From Verrucomicrobiia bacterium (GTDB lineage: Bacteria; Verrucomicrobiota; Verrucomicrobiia; JABWAM01), in assembly GCA_020849895.1 (NCBI GenBank), contig JADZFN010000054.1:1-44164 (forward strand): 44,164 bases of DNA. Direction: 5' to 3'. Below the pieces are notes generated by a model. That model had not been told where the DNA came from. It saw nothing but the letters and a program-made list of their open reading frames with translations, and made no database searches. Both the position numbers and the translations under genes were made by a program. This document shows, in pieces, positions 1 through 7,445 of this stretch (position 1 is the stretch's first letter; each line of letters starts with the position of its first letter).

Positions 1-87
1 CATTTTGGCCAAATCCAGCGTTGCCTCGGCGCTCAAAGCCCGCTGCGGGGATTCTCGCGCCTCGGCGCCTTGGCTTTGGCCAAAATG
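1..87. repeat. 13-bp inverted repeat at window edge
   Basis: Bases 1-13 (CATTTTGGCCAAA) are the exact reverse complement of bases 75-87, with a 61-base spacer. The stretch to base 146 contains no gene and lies downstream of xylB. It could be a transcription-terminating structure or a remnant element end; the left flank is cut by the window edge. Confidence 0.45.
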
Positions 88-110
88 GCCTCTCGCAGAG
101 GGCAGTCGAA

Positions 111-126
111 TTTTCAAACACCCTCT
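111..126. repeat. 16-bp repeat, copy 1 (TTTTCAAACACCCTCT)
   Basis: This 16-base string recurs exactly at 3637-3652. In both copies it is followed by a near-palindromic CTCT(C/G)AGAG. Copy 1 lies just downstream of the xylB stop; copy 2 contains the stop codon of the MFS-acyltransferase gene. Confidence 0.6.
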
Positions 127-146
127 CAGAGGTAGCCTGCGCCTGC

Positions 147-1670
147 CTACGTCCAGCGCAGGGCGCGATGGGCCTTGAACATTTCCGCGAGATCCTTCGC
201 CGCGCGGTCCTGAATGGCCTGCAGATCGCGATAGCGGCGGACCGCTTCGGCGCGAGGCGCCGCGGCCGTGCGCGGATCGGTTTTCACGAATCGGTCGGTG
301 AGATCGGCAATCCGGGTGGAGCGCCCTTTCGCGAGATCGTGGCACCACCACGCCTGCAGGGCTGCACCGTAGGCGGCGCCTTCGGCGGTTTTCATGCCGA
401 TCACTTCGCAATCGAAGACGTCAGCCATCACCTGGCGCCACACGGGGCTTTGCGCGCCGCCACCCGTCACGCGGATCTGGCGCGGGAGAATCCCGAGCGC
501 GCGGAGGCGGTTGAGGCCGTAGTTCATCCCGAGCGTGACGCCCTCCATCGCGGCGCGGAGGAGCGCGGCGGGCGAGAAGGCGCGCGCGTTCGCGCCGAAG
601 AAAACGCCGGTGCCGTCCGGCACGTTCGGCGTGCGTTCGCCCTCGAGATAGGGAACGAGAATCAGGCCGCCCGCCCCCGGCGCGACGGATGCGGCCCGAC
701 GGTCGCGTTCGGCGTAGTCCCAACCGAAGGCGCGGCGGACCATCTCGGTGGCGACAGTGACGTTCATCGTGCAGAGGAGCGGGAGCCAGGCGCCGGTGCT
801 GTCGCAGAACGCGGCGATCTCGCCGCGCGGATCCGTCACCGGTTTCGCCGACCAGGCGTAGATCGTGCCCGACGTCCCGAAGCTCGCGGTCACGATCCCG
901 GGCCGCGTATTGCCGGTGCCGATGGCGCCCATCATGTTGTCGCCGCCGCCGGCGGAAACGAGGACGGAGGCGGGCAACCCGAGGGCGCGCGCCGCCTCGG
1001 GTCGGAGCCGGCCGGCAGACGCTGAGGAAGGGCGGATCTCAGGAAGTTTTTCGGCGAGGCCGTCGTCAATGGCGCGGATCGCTTCGGAGTGCCAGCGACG
1101 AGCGCGGACGTCCATCAGCGCGGTCCCGCTTGCGTCGCCCGGCTCCATGCTTTTTTCTCCGGTCAGCCAGAAGTTCAGGTAGTCGTGCGGGAGCAGGACG
1201 GTCGTGAGCTGGGCAAAGTTCTTCGGCTCATGCTGCTTGAGCCAGAGGATTTTCGAGGCGGTGAAGCCGGGGGGCACGCTGTTGCCGATCTTCCGGACGG
1301 CGCCGGCGAGGCCGCCAAGCTTTTTCAGGAGGATCGCGCACTGGGGCGCAGTGGAGGTGTCGCACCAGAGCTTGGCGGGGCGAATCACGCGCCCCGCGGC
1401 GTCGAGCGGAACGAAGCCGTGCTGCTGCCCCGAGACGCCCAAGGCGAGAATTTTTTCGCTGGAAATGCCGGCGTCGCGGAGCGCGTCGCGCACGGACGCG
1501 GCGAGGGCGGCAACCCACGCGCGAGGGTGTTGCTCCTTGTGGCCCGGAGGAAGCCCCTGGAGGAGGCCGTAGGATTTTGAGGCGGCGCCGACCACCTTAC
1601 CGTCGCGCGCGCGAACGACGATCGCTTTGGTGCTTTGCGTGCCGCTGTCAATGCCAAGGAAGTAACTCAT
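147..1670 (-). CDS. xylB: Xylulokinase (FGGY carbohydrate kinase)
   Basis: A cytoplasmic kinase expected to phosphorylate D-xylulose with ATP, feeding the pentose phosphate pathway. The 507-residue product matches the family length (about 480-510). The N-terminus YFLGIDSGTQSTKA is the FGGY phosphate-binding loop; SGQQHGFVPLD at about residue 80 is the sugar-contacting motif typical of xylulokinases; GGGDNMMGAIGTG and SFGTSG in the middle and TGGGAQSPVWRQ near the C-terminus are the C-domain nucleotide motifs. I chose the ATG at 1670 because the homologous region begins there; the frame is open further upstream but unrelated. It is divergent from the MFS-acyltransferase gene. No other xylose gene is visible here, so a related sugar (another ketose) cannot be excluded. 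Confidence 0.92.
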   Translation of the reverse strand: MSYFLGIDSGTQSTKAIVVRARDGKVVGAASKSYGLLQGLPPGHKEQHPRAWVAALAASVRDALRDAGISSEKILALGVSGQQHGFVPLDAAGRVIRPAKLWCDTSTAPQCAILLKKLGGLAGAVRKIGNSVPPGFTASKILWLKQHEPKNFAQLTTVLLPHDYLNFWLTGEKSMEPGDASGTALMDVRARRWHSEAIRAIDDGLAEKLPEIRPSSASAGRLRPEAARALGLPASVLVSAGGGDNMMGAIGTGNTRPGIVTASFGTSGTIYAWSAKPVTDPRGEIAAFCDSTGAWLPLLCTMNVTVATEMVRRAFGWDYAERDRRAASVAPGAGGLILVPYLEGERTPNVPDGTGVFFGANARAFSPAALLRAAMEGVTLGMNYGLNRLRALGILPRQIRVTGGGAQSPVWRQVMADVFDCEVIGMKTAEGAAYGAALQAWWCHDLAKGRSTRIADLTDRFVKTDPRTAAAPRAEAVRRYRDLQAIQDRAAKDLAEMFKAHRALRWT

Positions 1671-1740
1671 GGGAAGACGGGGGGGGAGGATCGAGAAGCA
1701 CGCCACGGGAATCAAGACGCGTTTCCCGCGTTTTGCGGCT

Positions 1741-1769
1741 TTGCCGGCGCGGCGTTTTCCCACTACACT
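1741..1769 (+). promoter_or_regulatory. Sigma-70-like promoter, short leader
   Basis: TTGCCG (1741-1746), a 17-bp spacer and TACACT (1764-1769). The -10 ends ten bases before the ATG of the MFS-acyltransferase gene and no Shine-Dalgarno is visible, so the transcript would be leaderless or nearly so. Confidence 0.45.
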
Positions 1770-1779
1770 GACGCCTCGC

Positions 1780-3654
1780 ATGACCGGTCGCGCCGCCGCC
1801 CACCGCGGATTCTGGGCTCTCATCGTCACGCAGTTCCAAGGCGCCTTTTCCGACAACGCCCTGAAGGCGCTCGTGACCTTTCTCGGGCTCAATCTGGTCG
1901 CGACGAAGGCGCAGCATGCAAGCGTCGTCCCGCTCGTCGGCATCATCTTCTCGCTCCCGTTCATTTTCTTTTCGATGGCGGGAGGCTGCCTCGCCGACCG
2001 CTTCAGCAAGCGCACGGTCAGCATCGGGGTGAAGGCCTTCGAGATCGGGATCATGCTTTTCGCGTTCGTCGGCCTGTGGCATCAGCAGTTCATCCTGGCG
2101 CTCGTCGCCGTCGCCCTGATGGGCGTCCACAGCGCCTTCTTCGGCCCTTCGAAGTACGGCCTGCTTCCCGAGCTTCTCCCCGAGAATCGGCTCTCGTGGG
2201 GCAACGGCATCCTCGAACTGGGCACCTTTCTCGCGATCATCCTGGGCGGTGTCGCCGGCGGCCTGCTCTACGAAGCCTTCAAGGCGCCTGAGACGATCCC
2301 TTGGGAGTTGTGCAGCCTGCGGACGTCCGAAGGGTCGTGGAAGGATTTTTTGCTTTCGTCGGGCCCGCAGGGCCGCCACAGCCTTTCTGCGCTGATCCTC
2401 CTCGTCCTCGCCGCCGGCGGCCTCGTCGCCAGCCTCGGCATCACGCGCGTTCCTGCGGCCAACCCCACCAAACCCTTCCGCATCAATTTCCTCGGCGACC
2501 TTTGGGTCCAGGTCCGCCGCATCCGCGGCGACCGCGTCCTTTGGATCGCCGTGCTCGGAAACACCTATTTCTTCTACGTCGGCGCGCTCATCCTCCAGAA
2601 CGCCATCCTCTTCGGAACCGACACCCTGCGCGTCGGCGAGTTCGAAACGAGCTGCCTCCAGGCCGCGCTCGCCCTCGGCATCGGGCTCGGAAGCTTCGCC
2701 GCGGGATTCCTCTCCGGCGGAAAAATCGAATCCGGCCTTGTGCCGTTCGGCGCCCTCGGGATGGCGGTTTTCAGCGTCCTGCTCGGACTTCCGTCGCTGA
2801 CCTACCGCGGAGTTCTCGGCCTCCTCGCTTTGCTCGGTTTTTCCGGGGGGTTCTTTATCGTGCCCATCTGCGCGATCATGCAGCATCGCCCGGACCGGCG
2901 CGAGCGAGGCTCGGTCCTCGCCTCCGCCAACCTGCTTTCCTTCGTCGGCATCGCCGCCGCTTCGGGAATCTTCTGGCTGCTCACCGCCGCCGCGGGGGGC
3001 ACAACGCGCCAGGTGTTCGTGATGAGCGGCGCGATGAACCTCGCCGCCGCCGCGGGCGTGCTCCTCTTTCTGCCCGACGCCTTCCTCCGCCTCATCCTCT
3101 GGACGTTCACTCACTCGGTCTATCGGATTCGCGTGGAGGGCCGCGAGAACCTCCCGCAGCGAGGCAGCGCGCTTTTCGTCGCCGACCGCATTTCCTGGGT
3201 GGACGGACTCCTCCTCATGGCCGCCACCGACCGTTCGCTTCGTCTGATGGTGAACTCCAACCTTGAAGAAGGGCGATTCCTCAAGCTCCTCATCCTCATC
3301 GCCCGCGCCATCCCGGCCTCCGCCCGCCTTCATCCCGGCGGTTTGATCCGCGCTTTTCGCGAAGCGCGTCGCGCGCTCCGCGACGGCGAAAGCATCGCGC
3401 TCTCGCTCGGCGCTTCGTCGCGGACGGCGGCGCGCGGTTTCGGACGCATCTTCGGCGATGCGGACGTCTCGATCGTTCCCGTGCGCGTCGAACGCCCGCG
3501 GCGCGGCTTCGGATTCTTGAAGGCTGCGCGTGTTCGATTCGGGCCGCCGCAGTCCCGCCCCGCTTTTCGCGCCGAACGTTCTCGCGCGCCTGCGAACGAC
3601 GCTTCCGAAAGCGGACCTCGCAACGGGGCAGGCCCTTTTTCAAACACCCTCTGA
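1780..3654 (+). CDS. MFS transporter fused to a degenerate PlsC-type acyltransferase
   Basis: A 624-residue membrane protein. Residues 10-430 form a major-facilitator transporter with about twelve hydrophobic segments and the loop GGCLADRFSKR (69-78 region), the MFS motif A between helices 2 and 3. Residues 445-590 resemble 1-acyl-glycerol-3-phosphate acyltransferases (RVEGRENLP, then ISWVDG). This layout is known from lysophospholipid flippase/acyltransferases such as LplT-Aas. The acyltransferase HX4D motif is broken: the aspartate (D475) is present but the catalytic His is replaced by Arg (R470), and the FPEGTR-type phosphate motif reads SLGASSRT. I therefore infer transport, possibly of lysophospholipid, with a non-catalytic C-domain. 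The stop codon lies inside the 16-bp repeat at 3637, so the last residues may be altered by that insertion. The ATG at 1780 begins the first hydrophobic segment region. Confidence 0.8.
   Translation: MTGRAAAHRGFWALIVTQFQGAFSDNALKALVTFLGLNLVATKAQHASVVPLVGIIFSLPFIFFSMAGGCLADRFSKRTVSIGVKAFEIGIMLFAFVGLWHQQFILALVAVALMGVHSAFFGPSKYGLLPELLPENRLSWGNGILELGTFLAIILGGVAGGLLYEAFKAPETIPWELCSLRTSEGSWKDFLLSSGPQGRHSLSALILLVLAAGGLVASLGITRVPAANPTKPFRINFLGDLWVQVRRIRGDRVLWIAVLGNTYFFYVGALILQNAILFGTDTLRVGEFETSCLQAALALGIGLGSFAAGFLSGGKIESGLVPFGALGMAVFSVLLGLPSLTYRGVLGLLALLGFSGGFFIVPICAIMQHRPDRRERGSVLASANLLSFVGIAAASGIFWLLTAAAGGTTRQVFVMSGAMNLAAAAGVLLFLPDAFLRLILWTFTHSVYRIRVEGRENLPQRGSALFVADRISWVDGLLLMAATDRSLRLMVNSNLEEGRFLKLLILIARAIPASARLHPGGLIRAFREARRALRDGESIALSLGASSRTAARGFGRIFGDADVSIVPVRVERPRRGFGFLKAARVRFGPPQSRPAFRAERSRAPANDASESGPRNGAGPFSNTL
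3637..3652. repeat. 16-bp repeat, copy 2
   Basis: Identical to 111-126. It overlaps the 3' end of the MFS-acyltransferase reading frame and supplies its TGA stop (3652-3654). Confidence 0.6.
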
Positions 3655-3736
3655 GAGTCGCCCGGAACGAGCGCCTGAGGACGTCTCATCCGGGAATCCA
3701 CGTCTCGGCGAACGCATTTTTCGGAATGGAGAGCTC

Positions 3737-3753
3737 CCGTTTCGCCGAAACGG
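3737..3753. terminator. Hairpin in the MFS/SOD convergent gap
   Basis: A perfect 8-1-8 dyad (CCGTTTCG, C, CGAAACGG) in the 220-base gap between two convergent genes. No U-tract follows, so a terminator role is only a guess. I see no convincing gene in 3655-3874. Confidence 0.3.
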
Positions 3754-3874
3754 AGATCCGGCGGGAGGGCGACCCGCCTCTTTCGATCCGCAAAAGGAAC
3801 GATTCCCCAAGGATCGCCGGCGACTTGCCGCCTCTCCTCCGGAGATTCGCCCGCGAGATGGCGTCGGGTTCCCT

Positions 3875-4489
3875 CTACGCGGAGAGGTTGGTGTTCACGT
3901 GGTCCCAATCCACGTGCTTGAGGAACTCGTCAATGTAGGCGGCACGCGCGACCCCGAAGTCGAGGTAATAGGCGTGCTCATACACGTCGAGGGCGAGGAT
4001 GGGTTTGACGCCCCAGATGGGGTAGGTATTTTGCGCGTCACCGAGGTAGTTGAAGAGCCGCCCGGTGCGCGGATCGAATCCGGTCCAGGCCCAGCCGCGC
4101 CCGGAGATGCCGGTCGCCTTGAGGTCCTTGACGTAGTTGTCGTACCCGCCGAACGACTTTTGGATGAGTTCGCCGACCTTGCCCGTGGGCGAACCGCCGG
4201 CGCCGCCGAGGTTGTTGAAGTAGATTTCGTGATTGATCACCCCGCCGAGGGCGAAGGTGAAGTCGGTCTTTAACGAACGGATGACGCTATAGATCTGGTT
4301 CGCCACCGCCGCGTTGGCGGCGTCCGGAGGGCCGAGCTTTTCGAGTTCGGCGAGGATGGCGTTCGTCTTGTTGACGTAGCCGGTGTAGAGCTTCAGATGC
4401 TCTTCGTGGGTGCGATCGGAGATTTTGCCGGTTTTCCCCTTCACTTTCGCGAAGAGTTTTTCCTGCTGGTTCGAGTATTGGTGCGCCAT
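3875..4489 (-). CDS. Superoxide dismutase, Fe/Mn family
   Basis: Converts superoxide to oxygen and hydrogen peroxide; no signal peptide, so cytoplasmic. The 204-residue product has all four metal ligands in the expected order: H31 (RTHEEH), H87 (GGVINHEIYFNNL), D168 and H172 (LDVYEHAYYLDF). The helix after the first ligand is one residue shorter than in E. coli SodB and lacks its HH pair, which places it in a divergent branch of the family. GWAWTGFDPRTGRL is the usual core strand. I cannot tell iron from manganese specificity by eye. A promoter with a 45-base leader lies upstream; no Shine-Dalgarno is seen. It is divergent from the small-peptide/kdsB unit. Confidence 0.92.
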   Translation of the reverse strand: MAHQYSNQQEKLFAKVKGKTGKISDRTHEEHLKLYTGYVNKTNAILAELEKLGPPDAANAAVANQIYSVIRSLKTDFTFALGGVINHEIYFNNLGGAGGSPTGKVGELIQKSFGGYDNYVKDLKATGISGRGWAWTGFDPRTGRLFNYLGDAQNTYPIWGVKPILALDVYEHAYYLDFGVARAAYIDEFLKHVDWDHVNTNLSA

Positions 4490-4534
4490 GAGAATTGTCG
4501 TGGTGGGGAAGTGGAAGAGGTTTGTTCAGCCACC

Positions 4535-4562
4535 AATATAAAGGCGTGCAGACAAAGCGCAA
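4535..4562 (-). promoter_or_regulatory. Promoter of the superoxide dismutase gene
   Basis: On the minus strand: TTGCGC (4562-4557), a 16-bp spacer and TATATT (4540-4535). The -10 is strong and lies in the only AT-rich patch of the gap. Confidence 0.45.
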
Positions 4563-4572
4563 ATGTGCGCCG

Positions 4573-4601
4573 TTGACTTTCGCTGCGCGGTCCGGTTCGA
4601 T
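4573..4601 (+). promoter_or_regulatory. Promoter of the small peptide-kdsB unit
   Basis: TTGACT (4573-4578), 17-bp spacer, TTCGAT (4596-4601). The -10 is weak (3 of 6) but ends eight bases before the GTG start of the small peptide, consistent with a leaderless message. Confidence 0.35.
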
Positions 4602-4609
4602 GCGGGAGC

Positions 4610-4765
4610 GTGAAGGGCCTGCGTTACTTCCTCTGGTTGCTGTGGTTTCTCGTCGCGTTTTTCGCGTTTCTCGTGATCTTCCAATACGGGCCCGCCCGAT
4701 TCGCGCCGGGCGCCGGCAAGCTGCTCGCGGAGGTGAAAGGTTTGGCGGGCGGCGCCGCGCGTTGA
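4610..4765 (+). CDS. Small single-span membrane protein upstream of kdsB
   Basis: A 51-residue frame starting at GTG 4610 and ending at TGA 4763-4765. It begins VKGLRYFLWLLWFLVAFFAF and continues through about 20 uninterrupted hydrophobic residues, followed by a polar tail (EVKGLAGG), so it reads as one transmembrane helix. It stops 14 bases before kdsB and shares its promoter, with the Shine-Dalgarno-like GGAGG of kdsB in the gap. I do not recognise the family; the function is unknown. Support is the hydrophobic pattern, the tight operon spacing and the promoter. The GTG has no usable Shine-Dalgarno of its own. Confidence 0.6.
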   Translation: MKGLRYFLWLLWFLVAFFAFLVIFQYGPARFAPGAGKLLAEVKGLAGGAAR

Positions 4766-4779
4766 GAGGCGGAGGCCGC

Positions 4780-5523
4780 GTGCGCCCGAGCGTCCTGATC
4801 GTCGTTCCCGCCCGATACGGAGCCACCCGTTTCCCTGGCAAACCGCTTGCATTGGTCGCCGGGATTCCTCTCGTCGAACGGGTGCGCCGCTTGTGTTTGC
4901 GGACGCCGGGGCGCCCGCGCGTGATCGTCGCCACGGACGACGCGCGCGTTTTGCGCGCGGTGAAAGCCTTCGGAGGCGAGGCGCGGATGACGCGCCGCGA
5001 TCACCCGAGCGGAACGGACCGCGCGGCGGAGGTTGCGCGCGCGGTTCCATGCGACTTGGTGGTGAACGTGCAAGGCGACGAACCGCTCCTGGCACCGCGC
5101 GAGATCGGACGCCTCGTCGCCGCGATGGCGCGCGATCGCGCCGTGGAGATGGCCACGCTCTGCCATCCGATCCGCGACCCGTGCGAGATGGCGAATCCGA
5201 ACGCCGTGAAAGTGGTTCTGGATGCACGCGGCAACGCCCTCTATTTTTCCCGCGCGCCGGTTCCGTATTTTCGCGACGGGCCGCCGTCCGCCTCCGTGCG
5301 CCGGCGATGCTTTCGTCATATCGGCATCTACGCCTACCGCAGGAGTTTCCTTTTGCGGTATGTCCGCTGGCCCCAGTCCTTTCTCGAGAAAGCGGAAAAG
5401 CTGGAACAGCTCCGCGCCTTGGAACGCGGAGTCCGAATTCGCGTGCTGAAGTCCGGCTATGAGCCGGTCGGAGTGGACGTTCCGGCCGACGTGAAACGCG
5501 TGGAGCGCCGGCTGCGAAAATGA
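4780..5523 (+). CDS. kdsB: 3-deoxy-manno-octulosonate cytidylyltransferase (CMP-KDO synthetase)
   Basis: Activates KDO with CTP to CMP-KDO for the inner core of lipopolysaccharide. The 247-residue product matches the family length. Diagnostic motifs are PARYGATRFPGKPLA (nucleotide-binding loop at the N-terminus), VATDD, NVQGDEPL (about residue 97), RHIGIYAYRRSFL and EKAEKLEQLRALE. I chose GTG 4780, preceded by GGAGG at 4771-4775, because homology starts at the next residues; the longer open frame upstream has no family similarity. It points to a KDO-containing outer membrane, in line with lpxK, lpxL and heptosyltransferase genes further along the window. Confidence 0.95.
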   Translation: MRPSVLIVVPARYGATRFPGKPLALVAGIPLVERVRRLCLRTPGRPRVIVATDDARVLRAVKAFGGEARMTRRDHPSGTDRAAEVARAVPCDLVVNVQGDEPLLAPREIGRLVAAMARDRAVEMATLCHPIRDPCEMANPNAVKVVLDARGNALYFSRAPVPYFRDGPPSASVRRRCFRHIGIYAYRRSFLLRYVRWPQSFLEKAEKLEQLRALERGVRIRVLKSGYEPVGVDVPADVKRVERRLRK

Positions 5524-5559
5524 AGCGCGCAGCGCGGCGTCGCGTCCCTTGCCGCGGAC

Positions 5560-6474
5560 CTATTCGGTCTCCAGCGCCTTGAGCACGGTTCGACCGACGA
5601 TGCCGAGGCTGCGGGCGCTGACCTTGTCGAGGGTGTCCTCGGCGGTGTGCCACCAGGAGTTCGCGGGACCGTAATCGAAGTCAATCAGGTCCACGGCGGG
5701 CACGCCTTCCGAGACGAAGGGCGTATGGTCGTCCAGGATTTCTTTTTCCGAGTAGCGGAAACTCTCCCGCAGGCCGAGGGTTTCCGCAGCCGCGAAGATG
5801 CGGCGGGTGAGTTCCGGGTCTCCCCGCGGGAGCAGCGCCGAAAGGTCGCGATCGCCGATCATATCGAGCAGGATCAACGCGCGGAGGCGCGCGAGCGCGC
5901 CCGATTCTTTTGCGTGCCGCACGTAGTAGCGGGACCCATGGAGCCCATCGTCGGAGGAGTACTCGCGGACGGCCTCTTCGCCGTCGAAAAAGGCCAGTTC
6001 GAGGCGGCATCCCCAGGGGCGGAGGTTCGCCGCCACGGCCGCGCGGCCGATCTCGATGAGCGCCGCCGCGCTCGAGGCCCCGTCGTTCGCTCCGACAAAA
6101 CGGATTTCCGGCAGCCATTTCGTGTCGTAATGGGACGCGACCATCACCGTACGCGGCCGGCGCCAAGGGAGGACATCCGTCCAACACCCGGGGAGTTCAG
6201 CGAGAAGATTCACGAATTCGATCGGACCGCGCGGGGTCGTCTCCACGAAGACCTGGCGGCGGACCCGGAGTCCCGCTTCGTGCAGGCGGGCGGCGAGATA
6301 TTCTCGCGCGCGTTCGATTTCGGGGGTGCCTGAGGGACGCGGGCCGATTGCGACAAGCTTTTCGACATGTCCGAGGGCGCGGTTCTCGTCGAACGCTCGC
6401 CACGCCTCCTCCCCTCGGCCGACCGCCGTCGCGGCCAGAAGCGCGAAAAACGGCGCGAGGGCGCGAAACGTCAC
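5560..6474 (-). CDS. Secreted M28-family peptidase / glutaminyl-peptide cyclotransferase-like
   Basis: A 304-residue zinc hydrolase with an N-terminal hydrophobic signal sequence (residues 1-20), so exported. Zinc-site residues of the M28 fold are visible: H115 (SHYDTK), D131 (GANDGASS), the E166/E167 pair (FFDGEEA), a metal-binding Asp in LLDMIGD (204-208) and H276 (SWWHTAEDT). The WWHT and single-domain length resemble glutaminyl cyclases more than aminopeptidases; either activity is possible. Its GTG start overlaps the TGA of parB as GTGA (6471-6474), so the two are translationally coupled, an odd pairing for a chromosome-segregation gene. Confidence 0.82.
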   Translation of the reverse strand: MTFRALAPFFALLAATAVGRGEEAWRAFDENRALGHVEKLVAIGPRPSGTPEIERAREYLAARLHEAGLRVRRQVFVETTPRGPIEFVNLLAELPGCWTDVLPWRRPRTVMVASHYDTKWLPEIRFVGANDGASSAAALIEIGRAAVAANLRPWGCRLELAFFDGEEAVREYSSDDGLHGSRYYVRHAKESGALARLRALILLDMIGDRDLSALLPRGDPELTRRIFAAAETLGLRESFRYSEKEILDDHTPFVSEGVPAVDLIDFDYGPANSWWHTAEDTLDKVSARSLGIVGRTVLKALETE

Positions 6475-7403
6475 AGTTGAACGCCGAGGGCTTGGAGGAG
6501 ACGGTCCAGGTCGCCCGCCTCAAAGAATTCGATTTCGATGCGGCCGCCCTTGCCGGCGGCGCGGAGATGGACCCGCGTGCCGAGTTTTTGCTGGAGGGCG
6601 TCCTGAAGCGCCTGCCAGTGCGCCGGAGTCGCTCCCTGCGGCGTTTTTCGCTTCCGAGGCGTTCCACCGTTTCGATCGAGGAGGCGGGCGACGAAGGCTT
6701 CCGTCTGGCGGACGTTCCACCCCTGCCGCACGACCTCGCGGGCGGCATGAAGCTGTTTCTCGCCGCCTTCGAGGCCGAGGATCGCCTTGGCGTGGCCGGA
6801 GGAGAGGCGTCCTTGCGCCACCCAGGAGCGCACTTCCTCGGACAGCTCGAGGAGGCGCAAGGCGTTGGCGACGGTTGCGCGGCTTTTGCCCACCTTTTGG
6901 GAGATCATCTCCTGCGTGAGCGAAAAATCGTCGGCGAGACGGCGGTAGCCGCGCGCTTCTTCAATGGGATTGAGATCCTCGCGCTGGAGGTTTTCGATCA
7001 AGGCGAGCATGTAAGCTTCCTGGTCGGAAACGTCCCTCACCAAGGCCGGGAGACTTTGGAGGCCGGCCTTCTGACTGGCGCGAAAACGCCGTTCGCCGGC
7101 GATGAGCTCGAACGCGTCGCCCCGCGGGCGGACCGTCACCGGTTGCATCACTCCGTGTTCGCGGATGGATGCGACGAGATCGTCGAGGGGGGTCTCGTCG
7201 AAGCGGGTGCGCGGCTGGCGTGGATTCGGAATGATTTTCGCGAGGGGGAGATGGCGGACCCCCTCCTGCGCGGATGCGGAAGCCGCGACGGAAGCGGGCG
7301 CGGCGGCGCCCGTGCCCTGCGCGATGATCTCCGCGAGGCCTCGGCCCAGGCCGGGAGGCGGACGTGGAGCGGGTTTCGAACGGCGGTCGGCGGACTTCGG
7401 CAT
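6471..7403 (-). CDS. parB: Chromosome-partitioning protein ParB
   Basis: A 310-residue CTP-dependent clamp that loads at parS and spreads for chromosome segregation. The LGRGL motif near residue 20 is the ParA-stimulating tail of chromosomal ParBs; IPNPRQPR and GERRFRAS are the CTP-binding boxes; IENLQREDLNPIEEA and the SLTQEMISQKVGKSRATVANALRLL segment (helix-turn-helix, here described in full-length position about 150-180) match the DNA-binding core; the last 60 residues are the dimerisation domain. ParA/Soj, usually immediately upstream, is absent: the next gene upstream is DUF362. No good parS site was seen nearby. Confidence 0.93.
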   Translation of the reverse strand: MPKSADRRSKPAPRPPPGLGRGLAEIIAQGTGAAAPASVAASASAQEGVRHLPLAKIIPNPRQPRTRFDETPLDDLVASIREHGVMQPVTVRPRGDAFELIAGERRFRASQKAGLQSLPALVRDVSDQEAYMLALIENLQREDLNPIEEARGYRRLADDFSLTQEMISQKVGKSRATVANALRLLELSEEVRSWVAQGRLSSGHAKAILGLEGGEKQLHAAREVVRQGWNVRQTEAFVARLLDRNGGTPRKRKTPQGATPAHWQALQDALQQKLGTRVHLRAAGKGGRIEIEFFEAGDLDRLLQALGVQL

Positions 7404-7445
7404 GAGGCAGATGTAGGCGTCCGGAAGGGTTCTGGAAAGCGTTTT

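Noticed and set aside
1648-3333. 561-codon acidic/basic minus-strand frame opposite the MFS gene
   Set aside because: Charged low-complexity translation typical of antisense to GC-rich membrane protein genes.
3892-3905. parS-like TGTTCACGTGG
   Set aside because: Only part of the TGTTTCACGTGAAACA consensus, lies inside the superoxide dismutase gene, and spacing is one base short.
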